DNA of 64,000 nucleotides from Paucisalibacillus algeriensis. GTDB taxonomy: Bacteria > Bacillota > Bacilli > Bacillales > Amphibacillaceae. The stretch covers positions 372,001-436,000 of the forward strand of contig NZ_CBYO010000007.1 of assembly GCF_000577245.1 (NCBI RefSeq), written 5' to 3'. Both the position numbers and the translations under genes were made by a program. The stretch's first letter is position 1. Each line of letters opens with the position of its first letter. Positions 1 to 10,466 of the stretch are shown here, piece by piece. The notes under the pieces were generated by a model. The model saw only the letters and a program-made list of their open reading frames with translations, did not search any database and was not told the origin of the DNA.

Positions 1-433
1 GAGGTCGCTCAAAAATACAGATATTGTCCTAATTACTATCGGAGCAAACGATATCATGCAAGTGGCTAAAGAAAACTTTACCGAAATGACCTATGATATT
101 TTTGCAGAAGAGAGAGTATATTACGAAGATCGCCTTCAAACAATTTTTTCTAGCATAATTGCTCTTAATCCTGATGCTTCTATTTATCTAATAGGCTTCT
201 ATAACCCATTTCAACAATATTTTGAGCATATTAAAGAACTCGATATGATTGTAGACGATTGGAATAATACAAGTAAGCAGGTTGCTGAGGAATACGGGGC
301 TACATTTATCCCTACAAAGGATATATTTATGAATGAAGAAACAAATTTATTTGCGGATGATCATTTTCATCCAAATGAACAAGGATATCAATTAATGGCA
401 GAGAGAATATTAGACTATTTAGTAGTAGATTGA
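1..433 (+). CDS. ypmR: SGNH/GDSL-family lipase/acylhydrolase, YpmR-like (5' end missing)
   Basis: The open frame runs in from the left edge (codons begin at base 2), so only the C-terminal part is present. It carries SGNH block III as ITIGAND (residues just before the first ATG at 56, which is internal) and block V as DDHFHPN near the C-terminus, supplying the catalytic Asp-His pair. Family members are secreted or membrane-anchored esterases/acylhydrolases. The next gene is YpmS-like, the same order as ypmR-ypmS in Bacillus subtilis, which supports the name. Substrate unknown. The N-terminal nucleophile Ser block lies outside the window. Confidence 0.85.
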   Translation, partial: RSLKNTDIVLITIGANDIMQVAKENFTEMTYDIFAEERVYYEDRLQTIFSSIIALNPDASIYLIGFYNPFQQYFEHIKELDMIVDDWNNTSKQVAEEYGATFIPTKDIFMNEETNLFADDHFHPNEQGYQLMAERILDYLVVD

Positions 434-453
434 AACATTAGAAGGTGAACAGG

Positions 454-1089
454 TTGGAAAAAAATAAAAAGAAAAAGAATAAGTGGAAGAGGTATTTTTT
501 TACTCTGCTCCTTTTAAACGTTTCCGCACTGGTTATCATTGTATTGCTCATCTTTTGGCCTGTTAATCATTCCATTGTGCCATTTTCAGAACATAAAGCA
601 ACCCATGAGAGTTCTGAATTTATTATCAGAACCACGAAAAAGAATTTAAACGAGCTAATCAATGCCTATATGTATGAATATCTAAAGGATTCCAAACACC
701 AATATCGAGTTTCATTAGATGAGGACGTCCATTTAATCGGAGAATTACCTGTCTTTTCTACTACAGTACCGATTCAAGTTCATTTGGAACCTATTGTACA
801 AGAAAACGGGGATGTTATTTTAAAACAGAAGTCTATTTCATTAGGTTTAATGGAATTACCTAACAAAAAGATTATGGAGTATATGGATAAGTACTTGCCC
901 GTTCCAAAATGGGTTTCGATTGACCCAGAAAAAGAAGAGATTTATGTTGCCGTAACTCAGATGGAAATTAAAAGTAATTTCCGTGTGAGTGTCGAGCAAA
1001 TGGATTTGGAAGCAAATAATTTAGCTTTTAAACTTAAAATACCATATGAGACATTAGGTATTGAGACACTACTGATGAAACAACCATAA
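454..1089 (+). CDS. ypmS: YpmS family protein (DUF2140), membrane-anchored
   Basis: This is a protein of about 211 residues with a very basic N-terminus (EKNKKKKNKWKR), one transmembrane helix at about residues 13-35 and an extracytoplasmic domain, as in the YpmS/DUF2140 family. A GTG at 445 opens the same frame, but AGAAGGTG at 440-447 is better placed for the TTG at 454, so I chose TTG. It starts 20 bases after the YpmR-like stop and is probably co-transcribed with it. Function is not established; the pairing suggests a role at the cell surface with the lipase (inference). Confidence 0.8.
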   Translation: MEKNKKKKNKWKRYFFTLLLLNVSALVIIVLLIFWPVNHSIVPFSEHKATHESSEFIIRTTKKNLNELINAYMYEYLKDSKHQYRVSLDEDVHLIGELPVFSTTVPIQVHLEPIVQENGDVILKQKSISLGLMELPNKKIMEYMDKYLPVPKWVSIDPEKEEIYVAVTQMEIKSNFRVSVEQMDLEANNLAFKLKIPYETLGIETLLMKQP

Positions 1090-1130
1090 AAGGGTCGGAC
1101 CGCCACTAATGTGAGGTTGACCCTTTTTTT
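1088..1130 (+). terminator. Rho-independent terminator of ypmRS
   Basis: AAAAGGGTC at 1088-1096 pairs with GACCCTTTT at 1119-1127 and is followed by a T run. The stem overlaps the ypmS stop codon. Confidence 0.75.
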
Positions 1131-1158
1131 AATTGAATAATCTATTATTCTTTTCTTA

Positions 1159-1770
1159 TTATCTAACAACAAATTCTTTAAGCTTTCGCGATATAGAATA
1201 TATAAATGATTGCTTTGGTGATTCGAGCGTTTCCTCACGCAGCTGGTGCTTTGGATAATCTCCTAATCTACCTTGATATATTAATTGCAATTCTGAGTTT
1301 TCTCTGATGTCGGCTGGTGTTACGAAGTTGGATTTCTTTGATAGTTTAAAAGACTCCGTATCTTCCATTACAGTAGCAACGAATTGAGAACAAAAATAAG
1401 CATTCTTTCTTTGAACCTCAACCTTAAGTGGTATGGCAATTAATCCAATAAAATTATATTTAAAATCAGAAGCACGTGATTCAAACTTATTTATATGGTG
1501 CCTTATACTCACATACTCTTGTTCTGTAATATTCAGTGCATAAACAGCACTCTTAGAGTTTCTTAAGAAATCCCCCCGAATATCTTCACGAACAAAACCA
1601 CCACTAAACGGATTTTTAGGATTAATTCTGCCAAAGCTATAAACCTCTTTTAATTCATGGTCAAAACCAATGGATACATGATTTAAAGGCTTATTTGTAT
1701 ATAAATTTATCATTCTTGAAAGGTATGTTCCTGTATCAGTAAAGATAAAGTAGATTGTCCTTTCTCTCAT
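1159..1770 (-). CDS. Permuted NlpC/P60-like (YiiX-type) putative cysteine hydrolase
   Basis: This is a soluble protein of 203 residues. A His motif NHVSIGFD stands in the N-terminal third (about residue 30) and a Cys motif YFCSQFV stands about 100 residues later. That His-before-Cys order is typical of circularly permuted NlpC/P60-like enzymes, which act on amide or thioester bonds in peptidoglycan or lipids. I infer that His and Cys are catalytic. There is no signal peptide, so it is probably cytoplasmic. GGAGGGGG directly precedes the ATG at 1770; the GTG 15 bases upstream lies inside that ribosome binding site and was rejected. It stands alone between ypmS and ykpA. Substrate unknown. Confidence 0.6.
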   Translation of the reverse strand: MRERTIYFIFTDTGTYLSRMINLYTNKPLNHVSIGFDHELKEVYSFGRINPKNPFSGGFVREDIRGDFLRNSKSAVYALNITEQEYVSIRHHINKFESRASDFKYNFIGLIAIPLKVEVQRKNAYFCSQFVATVMEDTESFKLSKKSNFVTPADIRENSELQLIYQGRLGDYPKHQLREETLESPKQSFIYSISRKLKEFVVR

Positions 1771-1926
1771 GTTTTCCCCCTCCACTCAGGACTTCAGACC
1801 GAGCTTTTCTCTTTCTTTTAACTAGAATCACAAACGGATATAACAAAACTTTACCGAAAAAACAACAAATATACAAGTCAATTTTGCAATTTATTTTATT
1901 CAAATCATCTAAATAGTCATAAATCC

Positions 1927-3625
<1,699 letters not shown>

Positions 3626-3638
3626 TTTGTGGTTGTTG

Positions 3639-3666
3639 ACCCCTGCTTTGAAGCAGGGGTTTTTTG
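3639..3666 (+). terminator. Terminator of ykpA
   Basis: ACCCCTGCTT and AAGCAGGGGT form a near-perfect stem with a very short loop, followed by a run of T. Confidence 0.9.
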
Positions 3667-3667
3667 T

Positions 3668-3819
3668 TTTGGGATTTTTTTTGGAGGGTTCATGCTTTGA
3701 TTTTTCGGGTGCATCCTGTTTTTTTGGGGGAGCCCTTCCTGCTTGGACTTGGGCGTATGCTCCCCAGAATCAGGCTCATCACCAACTTTCCATTCACCTA
3801 CATCTCTCACTTCCCACAT
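3668..3819. repeat. Degenerate GC-rich intergenic repeat patch 1 (TTGGGCG-YATGC)
   Basis: Between two terminators lie about 150 bases without a supported gene. They are G/T-rich on one strand and contain CTTGGACTTGGGCGTATGCTC-like sequence at 3742-3762 plus weaker relatives such as TTTTTCGGGTGCATCC at about 3700. The same motif, with a one-base gap, occurs at 29092-29112, so these look like decayed copies of one interspersed sequence. Confidence 0.45.
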
Positions 3820-3820
3820 A

Positions 3821-3853
3821 AAAAAAGACGCCCTCATCCAAAGATGAGAACGC
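3821..3853 (-). terminator. Terminator of the kbl-tdh operon
   Basis: On the minus strand GGCGTTCTCATC, loop TTTG, GATGAGGGCGTC is followed by a T run. It ends seven bases before the tdh stop codon at 3860. Confidence 0.85.
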
Positions 3854-3859
3854 CACAAT

Positions 3860-4804
3860 CTATTTTATCTTCTCAGCAATCTTTTCCAGCATTTCTTTCG
3901 TCATACTATTAATATCATATTTAGCTTTAAAGCCCCATTCCGCTTCGGCTGCAGATGAATCTATACTGTCTGGCCAGCTGTCTGCAATCCTTTGCCTTAC
4001 TGGGTCAACATTGAATGCTATTTCAAATTCTGGAATATGGTTTTGAATTGCTTTAGCAAAGTCCATTGGTTCTGCTGATATTGCAGAAATGTTAAACGCA
4101 TTGCGATGTACTAGTTTAGTAGAATCTGCTTCCATTAATTGAACAATTGCTTCCAGTGCATCTGGCATGTACATCATATCCATGTAAGTTCCTTCTGCAA
4201 TATAAGAAGTATAAGCTTTTTGTTTTATTGCTTCATAGTAAATTTCCACTGCATAATCCGTTGTCCCACCACCTGGAGGTGCTACATACGAGATTAGCCC
4301 AGGGAAACGCACACCACGTGTATCAACTCCAAAACGTTCATAATAATAATCACAAAGTAATTCGCCTGCTACTTTGTTTACACCATACATCGTTGTTGGA
4401 CGTTGAAGCGTATCCTGTGGCGTTTGAACTTTCGGTGTAGATGGTCCAAAGGCTCCAATAGAACTTGGTGTAAAGAATTGCAATTTAAGTTCTCGGGCTA
4501 CTTCTAATGTGTTTACAAGCCCTCCCATATTGATATCCCATGCTATTTTAGGCATTTTTTCAGCAGTTGCCGAAAGAAGTGCAGCCAAATGCATAATCGT
4601 ATCTACTTGATGCTTTTTTGCAATTTCAAAAATACGTTTTTCATCCGTAACATCCAGAATTTCAAATGGTCCTTCTTTTAATTCGCCTTCCGCTGTACGA
4701 ATATCTGTGGCGATAATATTGTCATTACCATATACGCCTCTTAATTTCGTGATTAACTCGGAACCAATCTGCCCCCGAGCACCAGTAACAAGTATTCTTT
4801 TCAT
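3860..4804 (-). CDS. tdh: L-threonine 3-dehydrogenase, short-chain (epimerase-like) type
   Basis: This protein has 314 residues and an extended-SDR Rossmann fold. The NAD motif GARGQIG is at residues 8-14; catalytic Ser is in FTPSS (about 114) and YGVNK gives Tyr140/Lys144. This matches the epimerase-like threonine dehydrogenases, not the zinc-dependent medium-chain type. It oxidises L-threonine to 2-amino-3-ketobutyrate in the cytoplasm. It starts 24 bases after kbl, whose product cleaves that intermediate with CoA, so the pair forms a complete threonine-to-glycine plus acetyl-CoA route. ATG 4804 follows AGAGGGGAAAGCC. Confidence 0.9.
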   Translation of the reverse strand: MKRILVTGARGQIGSELITKLRGVYGNDNIIATDIRTAEGELKEGPFEILDVTDEKRIFEIAKKHQVDTIMHLAALLSATAEKMPKIAWDINMGGLVNTLEVARELKLQFFTPSSIGAFGPSTPKVQTPQDTLQRPTTMYGVNKVAGELLCDYYYERFGVDTRGVRFPGLISYVAPPGGGTTDYAVEIYYEAIKQKAYTSYIAEGTYMDMMYMPDALEAIVQLMEADSTKLVHRNAFNISAISAEPMDFAKAIQNHIPEFEIAFNVDPVRQRIADSWPDSIDSSAAEAEWGFKAKYDINSMTKEMLEKIAEKIK

Positions 4805-4827
4805 GGCTTTCCCCTCTTTTTAGATGA

Positions 4828-6018
4828 CTAAATTAATCCCATGTCCTTGCCAACCTTCTCATAAGCTGCAATTGCTTGGTCTAACATTTCCTTTGTATGA
4901 GCAGCTGTAGGCATATTACGAACACGACCAGTACCCTTTGGAACAGTTGGAAATACAATTGATTTCGCGTAGACACCTTCTTCAAATAGACGTTTACTAA
5001 ATTCTTGTGCTGCCTTTTCCTCTCCGATAATACATGGTGTAATTGGCGTTTCGCTATCACCAATATTAAATCCTATTTTCTTCAATCCAGCTTTTAAGTA
5101 ATTGCCATTTTCCCATAATTTATCATGTAATTCAGTACTTTCCATTAAAATCTCTACTGCTTTTCTACTTGCAATGGCGTCAGCAGGTGAAACGGCAGTT
5201 GAGAATAAAAATGGGCGTGAACGAACTTTCAGCCAATCAATTAGATTAGCTTTACCAGCGACATAACCACCAATTACGCCAATTGCTTTTGAAAGTGTAC
5301 CCATTTGAAAATCAACTTTATCTTGTAAACCAAAATGTTTTACAGTTCCAGCACCTTTACCAAGTACACCAGAACCATGTGCATCATCTACATAGGTGAT
5401 TAAGTCAAATTCCTCTGCAATCTTAACAATTTCAGGGAGCTTTGCAACATCACCATCCATAGAAAATACCCCGTCTGTAATAACCATTATTTTATTATAC
5501 TGCCCGGATTCAACCGCCTCTTTGGCCTTCAGACGTAAGTCATTCATATCTGAATGTGCAAAACGGATAATCTTGGCTTTTGATAAACGGCAACCATCTA
5601 TGATGGATGCGTGGTTTAACTCATCCGATAGTATAGCATCGTTTTTATCCATTACAGCTGAGATTGCTGCCATATTACAGTTAAAGCCCGATTGATACGA
5701 TATTACTGCTTCTGTGCCTTTAAATTCGGCTAACTTTTTCTCTAGTTCAATATGTAAATCAAGTGTGCCATTAATCGTACGTACAGCACCAGCACCAACC
5801 CCATGTGAGTCAATCGCTTCTTTAGCGACCTTTTTTAAACGTTCATCTGTTGCAAGTCCTAGGTAATTATTTGAGGAAAGATTAACTACCTTTTTTCCAC
5901 GGATATTAATTACAGGGCCATTTGCACCTTGAACTGGATCAATTTCATTATATAGACCATTTGCTTTCAAATCTTCTAGATTTTCGTTTAAAAACTTATC
6001 CAAAGTTTTACTACTCAT
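4828..6018 (-). CDS. kbl: Glycine C-acetyltransferase (2-amino-3-ketobutyrate CoA ligase)
   Basis: This is a PLP enzyme of 396 residues from the alpha-oxoamine synthase family. The PLP-binding Lys is K244 in TLSKAIG, the ring-stacking region is SGFNCNMA (110-117) and the Asp-His pair is in DDAHGSG (211-217). It converts 2-amino-3-ketobutyrate and CoA to glycine and acetyl-CoA. It is the first gene of a two-gene operon with tdh, which supplies its substrate and separates it from the closely related BioF. ATG 6018 follows TAGGAGGATTTAAAC. A cre-like box lies about 35 bases upstream, suggesting repression by CcpA. Confidence 0.9.
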   Translation of the reverse strand: MSSKTLDKFLNENLEDLKANGLYNEIDPVQGANGPVINIRGKKVVNLSSNNYLGLATDERLKKVAKEAIDSHGVGAGAVRTINGTLDLHIELEKKLAEFKGTEAVISYQSGFNCNMAAISAVMDKNDAILSDELNHASIIDGCRLSKAKIIRFAHSDMNDLRLKAKEAVESGQYNKIMVITDGVFSMDGDVAKLPEIVKIAEEFDLITYVDDAHGSGVLGKGAGTVKHFGLQDKVDFQMGTLSKAIGVIGGYVAGKANLIDWLKVRSRPFLFSTAVSPADAIASRKAVEILMESTELHDKLWENGNYLKAGLKKIGFNIGDSETPITPCIIGEEKAAQEFSKRLFEEGVYAKSIVFPTVPKGTGRVRNMPTAAHTKEMLDQAIAAYEKVGKDMGLI

Positions 6019-6051
6019 GTTTAAATCCTCCTAAGTTATAGAGTATTTACC

Positions 6052-6066
6052 TTGTAAGCGTTACCA
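6052..6066 (+). promoter_or_regulatory. cre box (CcpA site) upstream of kbl-tdh
   Basis: TTGTAAGCGTTACCA fits the catabolite-responsive element consensus WTGNAANCGNWNNCW at every defined position. It lies 34-48 bases upstream of the kbl start, where bound CcpA would block the operon. Two direct copies of ATATGGTAA (minus strand) follow immediately. Confidence 0.6.
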
Positions 6067-6252
6067 TATTACTTACCATATTAAGTTTATCATAATCTAT
6101 TTTAAATGTTTAGGCTAATAACTGGCTACATTTTTCTATAGTTACCTAAATGCAATTATTACCTATTATTTTTTTGAGATTCTCATTGAATCTATGTATT
6201 ACTTTCTATTATACTAACATTTAGGGACATATCAATTTGGAGGAAGACAGCT

Positions 6253-6387
6253 ATGAGAAAGCTATTAGTTGTGTTATTTATGATGATTATTTTAGGTTTT
6301 GGGGTTGTGGGTGTTAATCAGCAATTTAATGAGCCTGAAGAGGTTATTAATCCTACTAATCCTAATACTATTAATATACAATCATAA
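6253..6387 (+). CDS. Small membrane or secreted peptide, 44 residues
   Basis: ATG 6253 is preceded by TTTGGAGGAAGACAGCT, an excellent ribosome binding site, and a terminator follows 28 bases after the stop. The peptide is MRKLLVVLFMMIILGFGVVG followed by a polar tail rich in Asn, Pro and Glu (VNQQFNEPEEVINPTNPN). It has one hydrophobic helix (residues 3-20) and could be a single-pass membrane peptide or a cleaved secreted peptide. I do not recognise a family. It is transcribed alone, divergent from kbl-tdh. Confidence 0.55.
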   Translation: MRKLLVVLFMMIILGFGVVGVNQQFNEPEEVINPTNPNTINIQS

Positions 6388-6415
6388 TTTTTTTCATTTA
6401 AAGGCAAATTTTAAA

Positions 6416-6448
6416 GGAAGCATTCATTGATGAACGCTTCCTTTTTTT
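6416..6448. terminator. Bidirectional terminator between the small peptide and the LysM-3D gene
   Basis: GGAAGC (6416-6421) and GCTTCC (6436-6441) flank an inner TTCAT/ATGAA pair. T7 follows on the plus strand. It serves the 44-residue gene and lies just beyond the stop of the minus-strand gene ending at 6456. Confidence 0.8.
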
Positions 6449-6455
6449 AATCGTA

Positions 6456-7205
6456 TTATTCTACTATTGTTACTTTCACTTCTCTTACGCCCCAATTAAA
6501 TGCTTCTTCTTTGGTTGGTACGTGGATGTCAATTCGGTTACCTTTTATCGCACTACCTATATCACCTGCAATCGCATATCCATACCCTTCCACATGTACC
6601 TTTGATCCTAGTGGAATTACATTTGGATCTACAGCGATTACTTTTGCATTTCGATCTTCATTTAAATTAATACCAGTATAGGTGATTCCGGAACATCCAT
6701 CACATTCTGCCGTATATGCTGTGGCAACAACTGTAAGTGTTTTTCCTTCAGGTTCTTTAACTTCTTTCTCTTGTTTTACCTCTTTTGTCATAGTACTTGA
6801 CTTAACCTCTGTTGGTTGGATTGATTTAGCAGCAGCTACCACTTTATGTTCTTCTGCTTCTTGAATCAATAGTTCTTGTCCAACTAAAATTAAATCTGAT
6901 GTTAATTCATTCCACTCTTTAATATCATCAATTGTTACACCATGTTCTTTGGAAATACCGTAAAGCGTATCTCCTTTTTCTACTAGATACTTTTTGTAGA
7001 CAGCTAGTTTTTGTTTTGGATAGATTATATTTGTTTCTAGGTCGTTAAGTTCAGTTAGTGAATCTACAGTTGTGTTATGTTCCATCGCAATATCCCATAG
7101 TGTTTCACCTTTTAACACTTCATGTTCTAGCTCGAATGCAAAAGCATTTGTAGTTGGGGCTAGAAGCATAATTCCTGTAGCAATTGTAGCTACCATCTTT
7201 TTCAT
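6456..7205 (-). CDS. Secreted LysM-LysM-3D domain cell-wall protein, YocH-like
   Basis: This protein has 249 residues: a signal peptide with cleavage after TNAFA (about residue 23), LysM at about 28-70, LysM at about 73-115, a charged linker at 120-155, and a C-terminal 3D domain at about 157-248. The three name-giving aspartates are visible in AVDP (D193), AGDIG (D215) and RIDIH (D226). LysM repeats hold the protein to peptidoglycan, and 3D domains resemble the MltA/Slt35 lytic fold, so it is a probable muralytic enzyme like YocH/YuiC. It is monocistronic. The leader contains two TGTAAC copies 22 bases apart, but not the 11-base spacing of a classical WalR box. ATG follows AAGGAGGGACTACT. 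Confidence 0.85.
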   Translation of the reverse strand: MKKMVATIATGIMLLAPTTNAFAFELEHEVLKGETLWDIAMEHNTTVDSLTELNDLETNIIYPKQKLAVYKKYLVEKGDTLYGISKEHGVTIDDIKEWNELTSDLILVGQELLIQEAEEHKVVAAAKSIQPTEVKSSTMTKEVKQEKEVKEPEGKTLTVVATAYTAECDGCSGITYTGINLNEDRNAKVIAVDPNVIPLGSKVHVEGYGYAIAGDIGSAIKGNRIDIHVPTKEEAFNWGVREVKVTIVE

Positions 7206-7404
7206 AGTAGTCCCTCCTTAAATTCCGGACAAGCCTTATCGTAACATAGTTTCATAGGCTATACCGTTACAAGACTTTTATAAGTCTGTTACAAGGATTG
7301 CCAAAACTACTATGATTTATTACAAAATTAATAGATTTGAGACAAAAGTAGTATATTACTAGAAATATTTTCTAATTATTAGTTATGATTTGATTAAAAT
7401 GCAC

Positions 7405-7441
7405 GAAAAAAAACGAAGAAGCGATAAAGCTTCTTCGTTTT
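7405..7441 (-). terminator. Terminator of transporter operon 1
   Basis: CGAAGAAGC (7414-7422) and GCTTCTTCG (7429-7437) form a stem around GATAAA, with T8 behind it on the minus strand. The stem lies 16 bases past the binding-protein stop. Confidence 0.9.
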
Positions 7442-7456
7442 TCGTACCTCTTAATC

Positions 7457-9337
7457 TTAGTGCTTGAATGGCTCTTCTTGAGTTACTGCAATCTCATGAC
7501 GCCCCATTGTACTACCATACTCAAGTGAGTAGTTTTGTACACGTTTGTTTACCGGCATTAATAAAGCACGGTATAGAGTAGGGAATACTGGGATATCCTC
7601 TACCATTAATTCTTGCCATTCTTTGTAAACTTCTTGACGGTATGCTACATCAAATGCATCAGTTGAGTTACCAGCTAGAAGTAATTCAGTGTTCTTTTCA
7701 GATTCGTATCTTGGGAAGTTGAACATTTGGTCTGCACCGTATAGTCCATAAGGGTTTACGTCTGTACCAGTACCCCATGCACCTGCATAGATATCGATAT
7801 TAGGATCATCTTCACCATTTTGACCTACACGATCATAGAATGCATTAAATTCTAATAAACGTCCATCAATAAGCTCAACTTTTAGTCCAACAGCTTCCCA
7901 AGATTGGATGTAGTATTGTGCTAAAGGTTCAGCTACATCTGATCCTGACATAGATGCAAAGTTAATTACTAGCTCTTCGCCATCTTTGTCTTCTCGGATT
8001 CCGTCACCATCAACATCTACGTATCCAGCATCATCTAGAATTTTCTTAGCTTCTTCTGGATTATATGTTGGTGTTTCAATATCTGCATTATGATAATCAG
8101 CGAATGGTGGAATAATTAGTGTAGTTGCGTTCCAACGAAGTCCATTATAGAACTTCTCACCAACCGCATTATTATCTACTGCATACCACATAGCACGACG
8201 AAGGTTTACGTCAGCCATTTTCTTTTCTGGATCCATGACAACTTTCTTTTGCTCTGCATCCCAATTTCCAAGTTTAAATCCAATGTAAGAGTAAGATAAA
8301 TCTGTATTTCCTAACCATTCAACGTTAGACATATCCGCATTATCAACAAATTGGTCTGATGGGAATTCATCAACCATATCTACTTCACCAGTTTCTAAAG
8401 CTTGAACTACAGTTTTAGGGCTGATTACCTTTAATACAACCTCGTCAAGCTTAGGCTCTCCACGCCAGTAGTCTTCGAACTTTTCGTATACTACAGACTC
8501 ACCAGGAGTAATGCTCTTAACTTTAAATGGCCCCATACCGATTGGGTTTTTACGAACTGCATCCGATTCTTGCATTTTAGCTACAGGAATATCTTTAAAG
8601 ATATGCTTAGGCATTGCGTAAGACCATACACCACCAGTTAATAGTGATGGTTGAGATTCTTTATAAGTAATTTTCAATGTTTTTTCGTCAACAATTTCGA
8701 TACCAGAAATTGTATCTGCTTCACCAGCATTGTACTCATCCATACCTACAATGTTAGAGAAATCAGCGCCATAACGAACACCAGTGTAGTCCGGATGTCC
8801 AATTACTTCAAATGAGTATGCCCAGTCTTCCGCTTTTACTGGCTCACCATCATGCCAGTTTACATTGTCTTTAATTGTGAACGTGAATGTTACACCATTT
8901 GGATACTCATCTGTTTCATAAGGTTCTGTTGTAAATTCAGCAGGACCATCATTTGTGAACGTAAAGTTTCCATCAGTGTAAAGCATAGACTCGTCAAACC
9001 AAGCAATTACTTCCGCATCAGGAGCACCTGAATAGAAGTTATAGTTTAGCGTACCTTCAAACACTGTGTCAGAAACTAAACCGAAGTTAAGTCTTCCACC
9101 TTCGATAGCTTCACCTTCGTTAGTTTTTTCTCTTGGAAAATCATCGATAGAATATAAGCCATCATCTTCAGCAGGCTCTTCCCCATCTTCTTTTTCTCCA
9201 TCATCTTTTGGATCCTCTTGATCAGTCTTAGGATCATCTTTCTTGTCATCATCACCAGCTGTGTCGTTGCCACATGCAGCTAACACTAGTAACATTGCAA
9301 GCATTAGCGCAAATAGCCACTTTAAACTCTTGCTCAT
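7457..9337 (-). CDS. Oligopeptide ABC transporter substrate-binding lipoprotein (operon 1, A)
   Basis: This is an SBP_bac_5 family receptor of 626 residues. A lipoprotein signal ends in LVLAAC-G (Cys about residue 22), then comes a very acidic Asp/Glu/Lys linker of about 35 residues and the two-lobed domain. Motifs include KDNVNWHDGEPVKAEDWA, MGPFKV and a Ca-loop-like DVDGDGIRED near residue 475. It binds extracellular peptides for the DFBC transporter encoded upstream and is the last gene of its operon. ATG 9337 follows GGGAGGGTATTTAGC; the ORF extends 23 codons upstream without support. It is a clear paralogue of the protein at 13887-15719. Confidence 0.85.
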   Translation of the reverse strand: MSKSLKWLFALMLAMLLVLAACGNDTAGDDDKKDDPKTDQEDPKDDGEKEDGEEPAEDDGLYSIDDFPREKTNEGEAIEGGRLNFGLVSDTVFEGTLNYNFYSGAPDAEVIAWFDESMLYTDGNFTFTNDGPAEFTTEPYETDEYPNGVTFTFTIKDNVNWHDGEPVKAEDWAYSFEVIGHPDYTGVRYGADFSNIVGMDEYNAGEADTISGIEIVDEKTLKITYKESQPSLLTGGVWSYAMPKHIFKDIPVAKMQESDAVRKNPIGMGPFKVKSITPGESVVYEKFEDYWRGEPKLDEVVLKVISPKTVVQALETGEVDMVDEFPSDQFVDNADMSNVEWLGNTDLSYSYIGFKLGNWDAEQKKVVMDPEKKMADVNLRRAMWYAVDNNAVGEKFYNGLRWNATTLIIPPFADYHNADIETPTYNPEEAKKILDDAGYVDVDGDGIREDKDGEELVINFASMSGSDVAEPLAQYYIQSWEAVGLKVELIDGRLLEFNAFYDRVGQNGEDDPNIDIYAGAWGTGTDVNPYGLYGADQMFNFPRYESEKNTELLLAGNSTDAFDVAYRQEVYKEWQELMVEDIPVFPTLYRALLMPVNKRVQNYSLEYGSTMGRHEIAVTQEEPFKH

Positions 9338-9374
9338 GCTAAATACCCTCCCTTTTTTATAAACCCTTTTGTTT

Positions 9375-9428
9375 TGTCGAGTTACTCGACAGTTTATACT
9401 CAACATTAATACTGTGTAGTATTAATGT
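9375..9428 (-). promoter_or_regulatory. Two perfect hairpins between permease C and binding protein A (operon 1)
   Basis: TGTCGAG-TTA-CTCGACA (9375-9391) and ACATTAATACT-GTGT-AGTATTAATGT (9403-9428) are perfect inverted repeats in the 192-base gap upstream of the receptor gene. No T run follows, so they look like mRNA processing or stabilising hairpins rather than terminators. Confidence 0.5.
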
Positions 9429-9529
9429 AGGTAACAAGAATATATCATCTATTAATTCCAAGCCTCACCTCCCTAAAATCCTATGCTTCACTTAGTTGAA
9501 TTATTTAGAAAGTCTTGACTTCTTAAATA

Positions 9530-10438
9530 TTACCCTCTTCGTTGTCTAGCATCTACTGCACGTCTAAGTGCTGTACCAACATTATTAACAGCAAGCATTA
9601 GAAGAAGAATCATGAGAGATGCAGGTACCCAAATCCACCATCTGTATTCTAGTGTTTGTGGGTTTCTAGCATAACTTAATAGAGTACCTAAACTAGGTGT
9701 GCTCTCCGGAAATCCAAATCCAAGGAAGGATAATCCAGATTCTAAGCCAATATTAGCTGCTAAGTTAAGTGTCATGGTAACAATAATAATGGAACTTACG
9801 TTTGGTAATAAATGCCTAAACATTATTTTAAAATTTGTCGTACCTAGTGTTCTAGCGGCTTGAATATAGTCTAATTCTTTTTCAGCCAAAGCCTTCGATC
9901 TTACGAGACGCGCTATCTGCATCCAGAGGAAGGCGGTCATAATGAGTGAAAACGTCCAAACACCGTACTTTGGTACAATTGCAACAAATGCAATAACAAT
10001 CATCGTAAATGGTAAAATTAGGAAGAAATCTAATATACGCATCATAATGTTATCTACATGTCCACCAAAGTAACCAGAAATTAATCCATATAAGATTCCA
10101 ATAATTCCAGTCATTAATGTAACAAGTATTGCAATAGATAATGAATTACGTGTACCGATTATCAGCTGTCCGAAAACATCACGTCCACCATAATCTGTAC
10201 CAAGAATAAACTCTTCTCCTGGTGGTTCATAGATGGAGAATAAATCTACCCTAACAATTTCATCTTGATCTAGAAATAATGCGGTACCATATACAAAAGC
10301 TGTGATTCCTATAAGAAATATTAAGGAAATTAATGCTAATTTATCTTTAATTAATTCTCGCCCAACTACACTAAAACCTGAAGGACTTTTGATTACTTCT
10401 TTTGTTTTAATTTCAACATTTGTTGTATTTGCTTCCAC
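9530..10438 (-). CDS. Oligopeptide ABC transporter permease (operon 1, C; OppC/DppC type)
   Basis: This inner-membrane protein has 302 residues, six predicted helices, a cytoplasmic N-terminus and a long loop after helix 1 (about residues 55-85). The BPD_transp_1 core contains the EAA-like coupling segment ELDYIQAARTLGTTNFKIMFRHLLPN (about 195-220; shown only in part as motif) that docks on the ATPases. It forms the translocation pore with permease B. The gene starts 28 bases after B, in the same operon. The paralogue in operon 2 has the same architecture with most residues conserved. Confidence 0.85.
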   Translation of the reverse strand: MEANTTNVEIKTKEVIKSPSGFSVVGRELIKDKLALISLIFLIGITAFVYGTALFLDQDEIVRVDLFSIYEPPGEEFILGTDYGGRDVFGQLIIGTRNSLSIAILVTLMTGIIGILYGLISGYFGGHVDNIMMRILDFFLILPFTMIVIAFVAIVPKYGVWTFSLIMTAFLWMQIARLVRSKALAEKELDYIQAARTLGTTNFKIMFRHLLPNVSSIIIVTMTLNLAANIGLESGLSFLGFGFPESTPSLGTLLSYARNPQTLEYRWWIWVPASLMILLLMLAVNNVGTALRRAVDARQRRG

Positions 10439-10466
10439 TTTTTATCACCTCACTGTTTACCTGAAA

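Noticed and set aside
7206-7404. c-di-AMP (ydaO-type) riboswitch before the LysM-3D gene
   Set aside because: Such genes often have one, but the conserved ydaO-type blocks are missing and the leader is short and AT-rich.
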